64,000 bases of DNA from Paracoccaceae bacterium (GCA_002709405.1 PAQV01000050.1:1-64000), one strand, 5' to 3'. Counted from the first letter of the stretch, positions 7,199 through 18,282 are shown. A program made the numbers and translations. The notes: generated by a model from the sequence alone, not told the origin.

Positions 7199-8842
7199 TC
7201 AAAGGCTCGGGCGCAGGCGGGCGACGTCCAGTTCGGCCTCTAGCGCCTGTCCGAGGGTCAGGATCGTGCCCTCGTCAAAGAGGCGGCCCCAGATCGATAT
7301 CCCTTGTGGCACGCGGTGGGTCTCGCCGTCTCCGGCGGTGCCGGTCGTGAGTTTGCCGGCCCCAAGCGAGGAGGCGCCGCGGGTTGCCATCTGTATGAAG
7401 CCCGCCCTCAGGTGCAGGCAGGGGTGCCCGGTGAAGTTGGACGCGACCAGCATCGGGCCGGTCATGAACGGGCCGATCAGGGCGTCGATGCCGCGGAACA
7501 TGTCGTCGAGCGCCTGCATCGTCAGATAGCGCAGCCGGTCAAGCTGGACCTGGTCGACCGCCGAAAGGAACCGCGCCTTGCGAAAGGTGTTGGGCCAGGC
7601 GCCGTCGGCCTGCCAGGACAATGTATCGTCCAGGTCATCGAGCGTCAGAGGCTCGAAGGTGGCGGCGGCTTCGGCGTAAAGGCTGTTCATCAGCGACCCG
7701 TAGGGCAGGTCGGGCAGAGAGACCGGAACCACGTCGATGCCAAGCCGCCTGGCGGCGTCGAGGGCTGCGTGATCGACGTCCGTGGCGCTGTCGCCGAAGG
7801 CCTCGGGCAGGTAACCCAGTTTCAATCCGTCGATGCCTTTCCCGGCGTCAAAGGCGAAGGGCGCGGCAATGGTGCAGCGGTCGTTGATGTCCGGGCCGTT
7901 GATCGCATCAAGGACCAGCGCGCAATCCTCGACGGCCCTGCAAATGGGGCCGACCTTGTCAAGCGACCAGCAGAGCGCCATGCCGCCTGCGCGGCTGACC
8001 CGGCCGAATGTCGGGCGCAGGCCGGTCGTGCCATTTCGCTGGCATGGCGAGGTGATGGAGCCGAGTGTTTCGGTGCCGATGGAAAACCCGCAGAGCCCGG
8101 CGGCGGTGGCAGAGCCGGAGCCGGCGGACGAGCCCGACGATCCTTCCTCGGGGTTCCAGGGATTGTTGGTGCGCCCGCCGTACCAGGTGTCGCTGTAGGC
8201 CAGCGCGCCGAGGGTGGTCTTGCCCAGCAAGACGGCCCCGGCGGCGCGCAGCAAGGTGACGATCCGCGCGTCCGTGTCGGGGACGCGGTCCTGGTAGGGT
8301 TCCGCGCCCCAGCCGGTCGTGATGCCCGCGGTGTCGAAAAGATCCTTTAGCCCGTAGGGGATACCATGGAGCGGGCCGAGGTTTTGGCCTTGGGCTGTGA
8401 GCGCGTCCATCGCATCGGCCTCGGCGCGGGCGAGGTCGGGGGTGATGGTGGCATAGCATTTTAGCAGCGGGTTCAGGGTCTCGATCCGGGCCAGGTAGAT
8501 CTCGGTCAGGCGGCGGCTGGTCAGTGCCCCGGACCGGATCCAGGCGCCGAGTTCGGGGAGAGTGGCAAAGGCGATATCCTCGTCGGTCGAGGGCAGGGGG
8601 GTGTCGGGGGCGGACCCGGTGACGCCCGAGGCCGTGGGCATTTCGAAGCCGGGCAGACGCGGGTCGAAGCGAAGGGCCATGGGGACGGAGTTCGGGATCT
8701 GGAGTGCGCGACGGGCCACGGCGCTGTCGATCTGGGCGTCCAGATTGCCGACCATCTGCGCCCGTTCGCGCGCGGTATAGGCGATGCCCAGCAGTTTCTC
8801 GGCGCTGGCGATGTCGTCCTCGGTGATCTCCCGGTTGGTCAT
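7199..8842 (-). CDS. Amidase-signature-family amidase
   Basis: This 547-residue serine amidase hydrolyses a C-N amide bond; the substrate is not predictable. The Ser-cisSer-Lys centre is visible: Lys166 in PYGLKDLFDTAG, the cis-Ser in GSSGSSAGS around residues 235-243, and the nucleophile Ser262 in ETLGSITSPC (usual form TDGSITCP; Asp is replaced by Leu here). About 100 extra N-terminal residues, TEDDIASAEKLLGIAYTARE onward, resemble a leader seen in amidases encoded next to peptide importers. There is no signal peptide, so it is cytosolic. It is the last gene of the importer operon 14575-7199, 62 bp after DppC, and probably acts on the imported compound. Confidence 0.9.
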   Translation of the reverse strand: MTNREITEDDIASAEKLLGIAYTARERAQMVGNLDAQIDSAVARRALQIPNSVPMALRFDPRLPGFEMPTASGVTGSAPDTPLPSTDEDIAFATLPELGAWIRSGALTSRRLTEIYLARIETLNPLLKCYATITPDLARAEADAMDALTAQGQNLGPLHGIPYGLKDLFDTAGITTGWGAEPYQDRVPDTDARIVTLLRAAGAVLLGKTTLGALAYSDTWYGGRTNNPWNPEEGSSGSSAGSGSATAAGLCGFSIGTETLGSITSPCQRNGTTGLRPTFGRVSRAGGMALCWSLDKVGPICRAVEDCALVLDAINGPDINDRCTIAAPFAFDAGKGIDGLKLGYLPEAFGDSATDVDHAALDAARRLGIDVVPVSLPDLPYGSLMNSLYAEAAATFEPLTLDDLDDTLSWQADGAWPNTFRKARFLSAVDQVQLDRLRYLTMQALDDMFRGIDALIGPFMTGPMLVASNFTGHPCLHLRAGFIQMATRGASSLGAGKLTTGTAGDGETHRVPQGISIWGRLFDEGTILTLGQALEAELDVARLRPSL

Positions 8843-8904
8843 TGCGTCGGTCTCCCCCTGCCGCCTTGTCGTGTTTGTCTGCCGTGGATGGGCTCTCTGG
8901 ACGG

Positions 8905-9780
8905 TCAGACCTGTTGACGGACGTCGAGCGCGTCGCGCAGCCAGTCGCCGATGAAGTTGATGGACAGGACCACCAGCATGATGGCCAGGCCGGGGAACAC
9001 GCCCAGCCACCAGGCCCGGGTGATGAAGCCGCGCCCGTCGGCCAGGATCAGGCCCCAGGTCGGCGTGTTGGCGTCCACGCCAAGGCCGAGGAAGGAGAGG
9101 CTCGCCTCGCCCAGGATGGCGTAGGAGACGCTGACCGTGGCCTGCACGATGATCGGGGCGACGGCGTTGGGCATGACGTGGATCAGCAGGGTGCGGGCCT
9201 TGGAAAAGCCCAGGACGCGGGCGGCGTCGATGTATTGTTCTTCGCGCAATGTCAGGGTCATGGACCGGGCGATGCGGGCGAAATCGTCGACGAAGGCCAG
9301 CGATATGGCGACGATGACGTTCAGCAGGCCGGTGCCGAAGACGGCGACCAGGTAGACCGCGATGATGAAGTTCGGGAAGGCCCATTGCAGGTCGATGTAG
9401 CGCATGATCACCATGTCGACCCAGCCCCCGAAATACCCCGCGACAAGGCCGAGCGTCACGCCGATCACCAGGGCCAGGGCCACGGTGGCGAAGCCGATGA
9501 ACAGCGACACGCGGGTGCCGTAGAGGATCCGGCTGAGCAGGTCCCGGCCCAGGTCATCGGTGCCCAGCGGATGCTGCCAGCTGAGGCCGCCCATCATGTC
9601 GAGCGTCATTTCGTTCGGATCGAACTGCGCGAGCAGGGGCGCAAATATCCCGGCGAGGAGGAACAGGACCAGGACCGCCAGTCCCGCCTGTGCCTTGCGG
9701 TCGGCGGCCAGGGTCGACATCAGGCGGGACCGGCGTTTCGGCGGGGCGGCGGTGTCGTGAGGGGTGGAGATGTCGGTCAT
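8905..9780 (-). CDS. Peptide-type ABC importer, DppC permease
   Basis: A 291-residue inner-membrane permease. It has a cytosolic N-terminal stretch, one membrane helix, then the DppC signature HPLGTDDLGRDLLSRILYGTR, five more helices and the coupling loop (YIDAARVLGFSKARTLLIHVMPN). Its ATG overlaps the stop of the DppB gene by one base (TGATG on the minus strand), so translation is probably coupled. It forms the transmembrane pore with the DppB protein encoded at 9780-10727 and is followed by the amidase gene. Confidence 0.92.
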   Translation of the reverse strand: MTDISTPHDTAAPPKRRSRLMSTLAADRKAQAGLAVLVLFLLAGIFAPLLAQFDPNEMTLDMMGGLSWQHPLGTDDLGRDLLSRILYGTRVSLFIGFATVALALVIGVTLGLVAGYFGGWVDMVIMRYIDLQWAFPNFIIAVYLVAVFGTGLLNVIVAISLAFVDDFARIARSMTLTLREEQYIDAARVLGFSKARTLLIHVMPNAVAPIIVQATVSVSYAILGEASLSFLGLGVDANTPTWGLILADGRGFITRAWWLGVFPGLAIMLVVLSINFIGDWLRDALDVRQQV

Positions 9781-10727
9781 CAGTGCAGCCGGATCCTGGG
9801 GTCGATCACGCCATAAAGCAGATCGACGAGGAGGTTTGAGAAGACGAAGATCGCCGAGACGACAAGAACGGCGCCCTGCACGACGGGGTAGTCGCGGTTT
9901 AGGATGCCCTCGATCAGGACACGGCCGAGACCCTTGATGGCAAAGACGTTTTCCACGACCACCGCGCCCGAGATCAGCAGGGCGAAGGCGATGCCCATGA
10001 CGGTGATCACCGGGATCATCGCGTTGGGCAGGGCATGCCCCCACATCAGCATCCACGGCGTCAGCCCCTTGGACCGCGCGGTGCGCATGTAATCGGAACT
10101 GAGCACTTCCAGCAGCGACGAGCGGATCATGCGGGCGATGATGGCGGAAAAGGCGGTGCCGATGGCGATGGCGGGCAGGATCAGGTGGCGGAACCACTCC
10201 CACAGGCCTTCGTCGATGGGGGTGTAGCCGATGGCGGGCAGCCATTGCAGGTTGGCGGCAAAGACGATGATCAGCAGGATGGCCAGCCAGAAATCGGGCA
10301 TCGACAGCCCGAGAAAGGCGAAGAAGGACACCGTGTTGTCGGTCAGCGTGTTGCGCCGCGTGGCCGACAAGATCCCGGCGGGCACGGCGATGACCATGGC
10401 GATGACAAAGGCCAGCAGCGACAGCGACAGGGTGCGGGGGATGGCCTCGACGATGATCTGGGTGACGGGGATGCGGCTGCCGTAGATCGAACTGCCCAGG
10501 TCGCCCTGCAGCATGTTCCAGAACCAGATCCCGTATTGCACGACCAGCGCGCGGTCGAGCCCGAGCCGGCGGTGCATGGCCTCCATTTCCTCGGGGCCGC
10601 CGGCGTCGGCCAGCATGGCGGCAATCGGGTCGCCCGGAACCAGCCGGAGCATGAAGAAGACCAGCGTCGCCACGGCCCACATCACGACGACCGAGCCGAT
10701 GAAGCGTCTGAGGATATAGCTCGCCAA
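9780..10727 (-). CDS. Peptide-type ABC importer, DppB permease
   Basis: A 315-residue permease of the DppB type, starting MASYILRRFIGSVVVMW, with the loop motif LVPGDPIAAML and six hydrophobic segments. The coupling loop is YMRTARSKGLTPWMLMWGHALPNA. It lies 61 bp downstream of the binding-protein gene; the gap holds a strong hairpin. It pairs with the DppC protein encoded immediately after it. Confidence 0.92.
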   Translation of the reverse strand: MASYILRRFIGSVVVMWAVATLVFFMLRLVPGDPIAAMLADAGGPEEMEAMHRRLGLDRALVVQYGIWFWNMLQGDLGSSIYGSRIPVTQIIVEAIPRTLSLSLLAFVIAMVIAVPAGILSATRRNTLTDNTVSFFAFLGLSMPDFWLAILLIIVFAANLQWLPAIGYTPIDEGLWEWFRHLILPAIAIGTAFSAIIARMIRSSLLEVLSSDYMRTARSKGLTPWMLMWGHALPNAMIPVITVMGIAFALLISGAVVVENVFAIKGLGRVLIEGILNRDYPVVQGAVLVVSAIFVFSNLLVDLLYGVIDPRIRLH

Positions 10728-10757
10728 GGCGGTGTTCTTTCGAATGACAGGGATGGA

Positions 10758-10780
10758 CCGGGGCGGGTGGGCCGCCCCGG
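10758..10780 (-). terminator. Intercistronic hairpin after the binding-protein gene
   Basis: CCGGGGCGG and CCGCCCCGG form a perfect 9-bp stem around a 5-base loop, located just after the binding-protein stop and before dppB. There is no T-run, so it is more likely an mRNA-stabilising or attenuating element than a full terminator. Confidence 0.65.
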
Positions 10781-10788
10781 CAGAGGGG

Positions 10789-12563
10789 TCAGCCCAGGGT
10801 GACCCGGTCGAAGTCGTGCAGGCCCGGGATGCGGCTTTCGGCCGGGAAATTCACCGAACTGTGCCGCACCTGGACGTCGACGGGGTGATAGAGGAAGCCG
10901 CAGGCCACCCGGTCCGAGGTGATCTGGTTGGCGGTCTGGACCATCTCCTTGCGGGTCTCGAGATCGGCGGTCACCGATTGTTCGGAAATCAGCGCGTCAG
11001 CCTCGGCGTTGGAGAAATAGCCGAAGGGGTATTTCTCCTTGTCGCGGGTGCGGCCGTTGAACTTGCTGTCGGTGATCATCCAGTCGACGATGCCGTCGTC
11101 CGGATCGTAGTCACCGCCCGACCCGCCAAGGCGCATGTCGAATTCCATCTTGTTGAAATCCTCGATGCCGACCGAGAATTCCTTGGGCGTGACATTGACT
11201 GTGATGCCAAGCACCTGCTTGTAGATGTTGGCCAGCACCAGCCCGTTGCGCTTGCCGGCGGGCGTGGTGATCAGTTCCAGCTCGGGGAAGCCTTCGCCGC
11301 CCGGGAACCCCGCATCGGCCAGCAGCTTTTGCGCGCCTTCGGGATCGAAGGCCTGTTGCGATTTGTCGGCGATGCCCTCGTCATAATAAAAGGCCATGGC
11401 CGGGTTGATCGACCCGTAACCGGGCACGGCATAGCCGAAATGGGCCTGCTGGACATAGGTGTCGCGGTCAAGCGCCTTGGCGAGCGCCAGGCGGACCTTG
11501 AAGCCCTTGTCCTCCATCAGCTCGTCCATCGGCCGGTCGAAATCGGTCACCTTCATCGGGTCGCGCCAGGGGTTCATCCAGACCGACTGGAAGCCCGGGG
11601 CGGGCTTGATGTCGACGACCAGGTCGGGGTTTTCCTTGAAGCGGTCGATCAGCTGCGAGGCGATCGGGTTGCCGCCGATATACTGGATGTCCCCGGCTTC
11701 AAGGGCGGCGGCAATGGGTTCGACGCCGTCGATGGGCTTGATGACGATCTTGTCGAGCTTGGGCCGCTCGGGATCGTAGTAGTCGGCGAATTTCTCCAGC
11801 GTCACGCCCTGGCCAAGCACATGGTCGGTGATCTTGAAGGGGCCGGTGCCGACGGGCATCAGGCCGTAGTTCGCCTCGCCCATCTCTTCGATGGCGCGCT
11901 TGGACACGATGGTCATGGCCCGCCCCGAGGCGCGTTCCAGTGTCTTGGCAAGGAACGAGGCCTGCGGTGCCTTGAGCGTGAATTTCACCTCGTAATCGCC
12001 CAGCTTTTCCAGGCTGGCGACGTTCTTGAGGTTGCCCGCGTGGATCGAGATCTCGGGGTTCGAGGACCGCTCGTAGGTATAAAGCACGTCATCGGCGGTG
12101 AACGGGTCGCCGTTGTGGAAGGTCACGCCTTCGCGCAGTTTGAAGGTGTATTCCAGCCCGTCATCCGAGACGGTCCAGCTTTCGGCCAGGTCGCCCTGGG
12201 CCACGAGCGAGCTGTCGATATGCATCAGCCCCGACAACACGTTCGAGGTGACCTGGAATTGCAGCACCTGGTCGATCTTCGCAGGATCCAGCGTGACGAT
12301 CTCGGCCACGCCGGCCCAGCCGCAGGTCAGCGTGCCGCCCGCCGCACCGGCCGCCTGGGCCGGGCCGGCCAGCCCGCCTGGCATCAGGTGCGCGGTGGTC
12401 AGCGCTCCGCTGGCCGCCAGCAGGCGCAGGGTGGCCCGGCGCGACAGCTTGGGGCCGGACATTTCTTTGGCCGTCAGACCGAACAACGGGTCCTTGGGGT
12501 CGAAATCATGGGCCTCGTCCCAGAGCGCCCGCAGGCGCTTGCGCAGTTTCGGATCTTCCGTGG

Positions 12564-12567
<4 letters not shown>
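10789..12567 (-). CDS. Family 5 extracellular solute-binding protein with Tat-type signal
   Basis: A 592-residue periplasmic binding protein of the DppA/OppA (SBP_bac_5) family. An unusually long charged N-terminal region of about 40 residues precedes the twin-arginine motif SRRATLRLLAASGAL, with a probable cleavage after AQAAG. The mature part shows LTCGWAGVAEIVTLDPAK, YTFKLREGVTFHNGDPFTADD and GTGPFKITDHV, which are typical of the family. Its ATG overlaps the upstream ATPase stop (ATGA). It would capture the solute for the DppBC pore encoded downstream. The hydrolase at the operon end suggests an amide or peptide ligand. Confidence 0.92.
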
Positions 12568-13582
<1,015 letters not shown>

Positions 13583-13586
<4 letters not shown>

Positions 13587-14575
13587 GCCTGCACCATTGC
13601 GTGTTCGGGCCTTTCGATGACCGGGTGCCAGCAGGCGACCTGGTGCCCGCCATGATGATGGGGGGCCGGAACCTCTTGTCCGCAGCGCTCGGTGGCGGCG
13701 GCGCAGCGGGGGTGAAAGCGGCATCCGGGCACCACTTGAAGCGGGTCGGGCGGTGCTCCGGCAATCGGGCTCAGCGGCACGTTGCGCGGGATGTCGAGGC
13801 GGGGAACCGAGCTGAGCAGGCCGCGCGTGTAATGGTGCATCGGCGCGCGGTAAAGCTCGGCCGCCGTGGCCTGTTCCACGATCCGCCCGCCGTACATCAC
13901 CGCCACGTTCTGGGCGTAGCGTGCGACGATGCCGAGGTTATGGGTGATCAGGACCAGCCCGACCCCGTGATCGCGGCAGATCCGTGAGGTCAGCGACAGG
14001 ATCTGCGCCTGGATCGTGACGTCCAGCGCGGTCGTCGGTTCGTCGGCAAGGATCAGGCTGGGCTTGCAGGCCAGGGCGATGGCGATCATGACCCGCTGGC
14101 GCATGCCGCCGGACAATTGGTGGGGATATTGCTTCAACCGCTGGGCTGGATCCGAAATGCCGACCTCCTCCAGCAGGTCGATGGCCCGTGCCTTGGCCGC
14201 GCGCCGGGACAGGCCCAGCTTCAGGCGCATGCCTTCGGTGATCTGGTGGCCGATGGACCGGACCGGGTTCAGCGAGGTCATGGGTTCCTGGAAGATCATC
14301 GAGATCTCGCTGCCGCGCAGGGCGTTGTGGGCCTGTTCGTCCAGCTTTGTGATGTCGCGCCCGTCAAAGGTGATCGACCCTCCCGCGATGCCAAGCCCCT
14401 CGCTCAGCAGGCCGATCACCGCCAGCGCGCTAAGGGACTTGCCCGACCCCGATTCGCCGACAATGGCCAGCGTCTCGCCGCGCTCCACGGAAAAGCTGGC
14501 GTCATGGACAAGGCGATGGGTCTGCCCGTCGCGCTCGACATCTATGGCCAGGTTTTCAACCGCCAGAAGGGGCAT
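13583..14575 (-). CDS. Peptide-type ABC importer, DppD ATPase
   Basis: A 330-residue ATPase and the first gene of the minus-strand operon. Walker A is GESGSGKSL, the Q-loop region is [12 protein letters not shown], the signature is LSGGMRQR and Walker B is [12 protein letters not shown]. It ends with the C-terminal motif GCRFHPRCAAATERC. It faces the divergent GntR gene across a 112-bp intergenic region containing a perfect palindrome, which is the likely control point for the whole operon. Confidence 0.92.
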
Positions 14576-14650
14576 TCCGGTCCTCTCTGTTGCGTGCCGG
14601 CGATGCTAGGTCGTGCTGGACACCGGCGTGCATTTCGCATTATCGTTATC

Positions 14651-14662
14651 AATATCGATATT
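14651..14662. promoter_or_regulatory. Palindromic operator candidate in a divergent promoter
   Basis: AATATCGATATT is a perfect 12-bp palindrome inside a short AT-rich patch (CATTATCGTTATCAATATCG) in otherwise GC-rich DNA. It lies between the divergent DppD and GntR genes, 26 bp before the chosen GntR ATG. GntR/FCD proteins often bind such palindromes in their own promoters. That GntR binds here is an inference. Confidence 0.5.
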
Positions 14663-14687
14663 AATGGCGGGCGAAACGGATCTGTCA

Positions 14688-15425
14688 ATGACTACCGGAA
14701 TTGGTCTCAGGGATTTGCTGGCAACGACGCCCACGTTAGGCGGGAAGAAGTCCGATGTTGCATACGCCGTAATCAAACGGGCCATCATCCTGAGGACCGT
14801 CGCCCCCGGGACATTGCTGCGCGAACAGGAACTGGCCCGCGAGTTCCAGTGCAGCCAGGGCACGGTGCGCGAAGCGCTGATGCGGCTGGACGAGGACGGC
14901 CTGGTGGAACGTTCCGGCTATCGCGGAACGCAGGTAACGGACATCAGCCATGCCGAGGCCGCCGAGATGGTGCGCGTGCGCCTGTCGATCGAACAGGCCG
15001 TGGCCCGGGCGATTGCGCGCAACGGAATGTCCGAGGCCGATCGCGACGCCATCGAGGCCACGATTGCGGCCATGGCGCAAACCCAGGAGCGCGAAGACCA
15101 CTTGGCGGCCAGCGAGCTGGACCGGACCTTCCACACCCGCCTGGCGAAAGCATCGGGCATGTCCCTGCTGTCGCCGATACTGGAGCGGTGCTCGCTGCAT
15201 ATCCACCGAATTACCCTGGGCGGGCTGGAAGTGCCGCGCGAATTCTTCCAGGAAAGCGGCGTGGCCGCTGAACACCGACTGCTGCTCGACGAGGTGTCTT
15301 CGGGCGACGAAACCCGCGCGACAAGGGCCATCGCCGCGCATTTGCACCACGTCCTGTCCCGCTGGTCGCCGTCGCTGCTTGACGCGGTCGGGCCCGACGC
15401 CTTTGCACCGCAAACCACAACCTGA
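14688..15425 (+). CDS. GntR-family (FCD) transcriptional regulator
   Basis: A 245-residue regulator with an N-terminal GntR winged helix (KKSDVAYAVIKRAIILRTVAPGTLLREQELAREFQCSQGTVREAL) and a helical FCD ligand domain (VRLSIEQAVARAIA..., FHTRLAKASGMSLL, EHRLLLDEVSSGD). The FCD metal-site histidines appear present (FH, EH, AAHLHH). I chose the ATG at 14688, since the upstream in-frame starts at 14613 and 14664 would put coding sequence over the palindrome. It is divergent from the peptide-importer operon and 10 bp upstream of the gamma-glutamyltransferase, so it probably controls both. Confidence 0.88.
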   Translation: MTTGIGLRDLLATTPTLGGKKSDVAYAVIKRAIILRTVAPGTLLREQELAREFQCSQGTVREALMRLDEDGLVERSGYRGTQVTDISHAEAAEMVRVRLSIEQAVARAIARNGMSEADRDAIEATIAAMAQTQEREDHLAASELDRTFHTRLAKASGMSLLSPILERCSLHIHRITLGGLEVPREFFQESGVAAEHRLLLDEVSSGDETRATRAIAAHLHHVLSRWSPSLLDAVGPDAFAPQTTT

Positions 15426-15434
15426 GGATCGTAC

Positions 15435-17225
15435 ATGGGTCAGTTCACCACCCGGCCGGAGATCACCGGCACCTTCGGCGTCGCAACCTCGACGCACTGG
15501 ATCGCCTCGTCGGTGGGCTTTGGCATCCTGGAGCGCGGGGGCAATGCCTTTGACGCAGCCGTGGCCATGGCCTTTGTCCTGCACGTGGTCGAGCCGCACC
15601 TGAACGGCCCGGGCGGCGAGGTGCCGGCCCTGATCCGCACGGCGGACGGCGAGGTGAAGGTGCTGATGGGCCAGGGCTGTGCGCCCGCCGGGGCCACGAT
15701 TGACCATTACCGGGCACAGGGCGTCGACATGATCCCGGGCTCGGGCCTGCTGGCGACGGTCATTCCCGGAGCCTTCGACGCCTGGATGCTGCTTTTGCGC
15801 GATCACGGGACGATGACGGTGGCCGAGGTGCTGGCCCCCGCGATCCACTATGCGCGGGCGGGCCACCCTATTCTGGAACGGGTGTCGGATGCCATCGCCG
15901 GGCTGAAAGAGATGTTCAAGGCGGAATGGCCGAGTTCGGCGCAGACCTGGCTGGTGGACGGCGAGGCGCCCAAGCCCGGGGCCTTGTTCTGCAACCCGGA
16001 TCTGGCCGACACCTGGGACCGGATCGTGGCCGAGGCCGGGGCGGCATCGGGGCGCGAGGCGCAGATCGACCTGGCGCGCGACGCCTTTTACAGGGGCTTT
16101 GTCGCCGAGGCGATCGGCGCGTACCTGGACACCGCCGAGGTCATGGATGGCGAGGGCGTGCGGCGCAAGGGTGTGCTGACCGCCGAGGACATGGCCGGCT
16201 GGAGCGCGGGCTACGAACAGCCCGCGAGCGTCGCATATGGCGGCTGGACGGTGAACAAGACCGGGGCCTGGGGGCAGGGGCCGGTGATGCTTCAGGCGTT
16301 GCAGATGCTCAAGCACAAGGGGCTGGATCAGATGGCCGCCGGAAGCGATGCCTTCATCCATGCCACGGTCGAGGCGCTCAAGCTGGCGATGGCCGACCGC
16401 GAGGCCTATTACGGCGATCCGGATCATTCCAACATTCCGCTGGGCACGCTGCTGTCCGACGATTACGGACGCAGCCGCGCGAAGCTGATCTTGGATCAGG
16501 CGTCGCTGGACCAGCGGCCGGGCCGGCTTGAAGGGCTGGACCACCTGGCCGATGCGGCCGTTGCTCGAGCGGACCAGATCGCCGCGCGCACCGTGGGCGC
16601 GGATTCGGGCGAGCCGACCATGGCGCACCTGGCCAACCGGCGGGGCGATACCGTCCATATCGACGTGATCGACCGGTGGGGCAACATGATCTCGGCCACG
16701 CCGTCGGGCGGCTGGCTGCAATCCTCTCCGGTTGTTCCGGGCCTGGGGTTCCCGCTGAATTCCCGGGCGCAGATGTACTGGCTGGATCCCGGCCTGCCGA
16801 CGTCGCTTGCACCGGGGCGGCGGCCGCGCACGACCCTGTCGCCCTCGCTTGCGGTGCACGAGGACGGCACCGCCATGGTCTTTGGCACGCCCGGCGGGGA
16901 TCAGCAGGACCAATGGCAGCTGATCTTCTTCCTGCGGCTGGTGCATTCCGGGGCGAACCTGCAGGAAGCGATTGATGCGCCGCTCTGGCATTCGCAGCAT
17001 TTCACCCCGTCCTTCTATCCCCGCGTGGCGCTGCCCGGGCGGATGATGATCGAGCCCAATGCCGGGGAGGAAACCATTGCCGCGCTGCGCGCGCGTGGCC
17101 ATGACGTGGATGTCGGCGAACCCTGGAGCATCGGCCGCCTGACCGCGGCCTCGCGCAGCCCCGATGGCCTTCTGCGCGCCGCCGCCACGCCGCGGCTGAT
17201 GCAGGCCTATGCCGTGGGTCGCTAG
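15435..17225 (+). CDS. Gamma-glutamyltransferase-family Ntn hydrolase
   Basis: A 596-residue GGT-family protein that would cleave or transfer gamma-glutamyl (or related acyl) groups after self-processing. The catalytic Thr406 is present in GDTVHIDVIDRWGNMIS at the expected small-subunit start. The family also shows in ERGGNAFDAAVAMAFVLHVVEPH, NGPGGE and the FGTPGGDQQDQW motif. There is no signal peptide, so unlike E. coli Ggt it appears cytosolic. It follows GntR by 9 bp and probably processes a compound brought in by the divergent importer. Cephalosporin-acylase-like or glutathione-hydrolase-like roles cannot be distinguished. Confidence 0.9.
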   Translation: MGQFTTRPEITGTFGVATSTHWIASSVGFGILERGGNAFDAAVAMAFVLHVVEPHLNGPGGEVPALIRTADGEVKVLMGQGCAPAGATIDHYRAQGVDMIPGSGLLATVIPGAFDAWMLLLRDHGTMTVAEVLAPAIHYARAGHPILERVSDAIAGLKEMFKAEWPSSAQTWLVDGEAPKPGALFCNPDLADTWDRIVAEAGAASGREAQIDLARDAFYRGFVAEAIGAYLDTAEVMDGEGVRRKGVLTAEDMAGWSAGYEQPASVAYGGWTVNKTGAWGQGPVMLQALQMLKHKGLDQMAAGSDAFIHATVEALKLAMADREAYYGDPDHSNIPLGTLLSDDYGRSRAKLILDQASLDQRPGRLEGLDHLADAAVARADQIAARTVGADSGEPTMAHLANRRGDTVHIDVIDRWGNMISATPSGGWLQSSPVVPGLGFPLNSRAQMYWLDPGLPTSLAPGRRPRTTLSPSLAVHEDGTAMVFGTPGGDQQDQWQLIFFLRLVHSGANLQEAIDAPLWHSQHFTPSFYPRVALPGRMMIEPNAGEETIAALRARGHDVDVGEPWSIGRLTAASRSPDGLLRAAATPRLMQAYAVGR

Positions 17226-17368
17226 GGCCGAGTTGAAAGGATAACGGGTCTGTCCGCGCCCGGGCTTGAGATGCCGACATGGGATCTTGGCTGGGGTGCG
17301 GGGCGCATATGTGGGGCAATGTGATGGCCACGCCGGGCGGCAGGTCTGGCGCATGGACCTGTGCAGGC

Positions 17369-17405
17369 GCTTTCGCTAGGTTTTCCGACACTCGGAGCCG
17401 AAAGC
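17369..17405. promoter_or_regulatory. Inverted repeat upstream of the rpiR-type gene
   Basis: GCTTTCG at 17369-17375 and CGAAAGC at 17399-17405 are exact inverted repeats 23 bp apart, ending ten bases before the regulator start. The rest of the 189-bp gap (17226-17414) shows nothing else clear. It could be an autoregulatory operator. Confidence 0.3.
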
Positions 17406-17414
17406 AGAATTGCC

Positions 17415-18269
17415 ATGCACACCACGTCCCATATCGCCCAGCGGCTGCTGACCACCTATGACGACATGCCCCGCGGCGAACGCAAACTGGCGGATCTGCT
17501 GTTGGAGGATGTCGGCGTTGTCGGGCACCTGACCTCGGCCGATCTTGCGGCGCAGGCCGGGGTGTCCAAGGCCACGGCGGCGCGGCTGTTCCGGCGGCTG
17601 GGCTATGGCGGGTACCGTGAAGCGCAGCGCGAAATTCGCGAGGCCCGCACGGCCGAGCCTGTCCCGCCCCAGGTGCCGGCGCTGGCGGGGGGGACCTTGT
17701 TGCCGGGGGAATACCTCGATGCCGAGGTCAAGCACCTGGTCCGCTCCTTCGAAGCGCTGCCCGCCGACCAGGTCACCGAGGCGGTCCGGATCCTGTGTTC
17801 GGCCGCCAAGCTGTGGGTGGTGGGCTTTGGCGAGGATTACCCGCTCGCGCTCTTTGCGCGGTCGATGCTGATCAAGGTGTTTCCCGACATCCGCATGATC
17901 CCGCTCAGCGGGTTTCCGGTGCCCGAGGAATTTGCCTCGATCAAGCCGGCCGATGCGGTGCTGGCCTTCGGCGTGGGGCGCCGGACCAGCGAGTTGCGCA
18001 ACATCATCGGCTCGTCCCGGCGGGCAGGGGCCAGGATCGTCCTGGTCACCAACAGCTTTGCCGCCGGCGACAAGCGCGGGGCGGATGTCATCCTGAAAGG
18101 CCGCAGCGACGGGCCGACCCTGTTCGGATCGATGACCGCTCCGGTGAGCCTGATCACCTATCTCTGCGCACGAATCGCCTCGCAAACCGGGGACAGCGCG
18201 GTTGAGCGGCTGAAGCACATCGAGTCGATCCATACACAATGGGCTGAAGAAAGCAGCAGGAACGACTGA
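17415..18269 (+). CDS. MurR/RpiR-family regulator (HTH plus SIS domain)
   Basis: A 284-residue regulator. An N-terminal HTH_6 domain (YDDMPRGERKLADLLLEDV... SADLAAQAGVSKATAARLFRRLGYGGY) is followed from about residue 120 by a sugar-isomerase-type SIS domain (LWVVGFGEDYPLALFARSML, DAVLAFGVGRRTSELRNII, RIVLVTNS). The ATG at 17415 starts directly at the conserved N terminus; an upstream in-frame start at 17361 would cross the inverted repeat. It is transcribed in line with the importer and D-aminoacylase genes that begin at 18449. RpiR proteins adjacent to D-aminoacylases usually control them, so that is its likely target. Confidence 0.88.
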   Translation: MHTTSHIAQRLLTTYDDMPRGERKLADLLLEDVGVVGHLTSADLAAQAGVSKATAARLFRRLGYGGYREAQREIREARTAEPVPPQVPALAGGTLLPGEYLDAEVKHLVRSFEALPADQVTEAVRILCSAAKLWVVGFGEDYPLALFARSMLIKVFPDIRMIPLSGFPVPEEFASIKPADAVLAFGVGRRTSELRNIIGSSRRAGARIVLVTNSFAAGDKRGADVILKGRSDGPTLFGSMTAPVSLITYLCARIASQTGDSAVERLKHIESIHTQWAEESSRND

Positions 18270-18282
18270 TCGGATTTCAGAT

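Noticed and set aside
14736-17354. An 872-codon minus-strand open frame
   Set aside because: It lies antisense to the GntR and gamma-glutamyltransferase genes and shows shadow composition.
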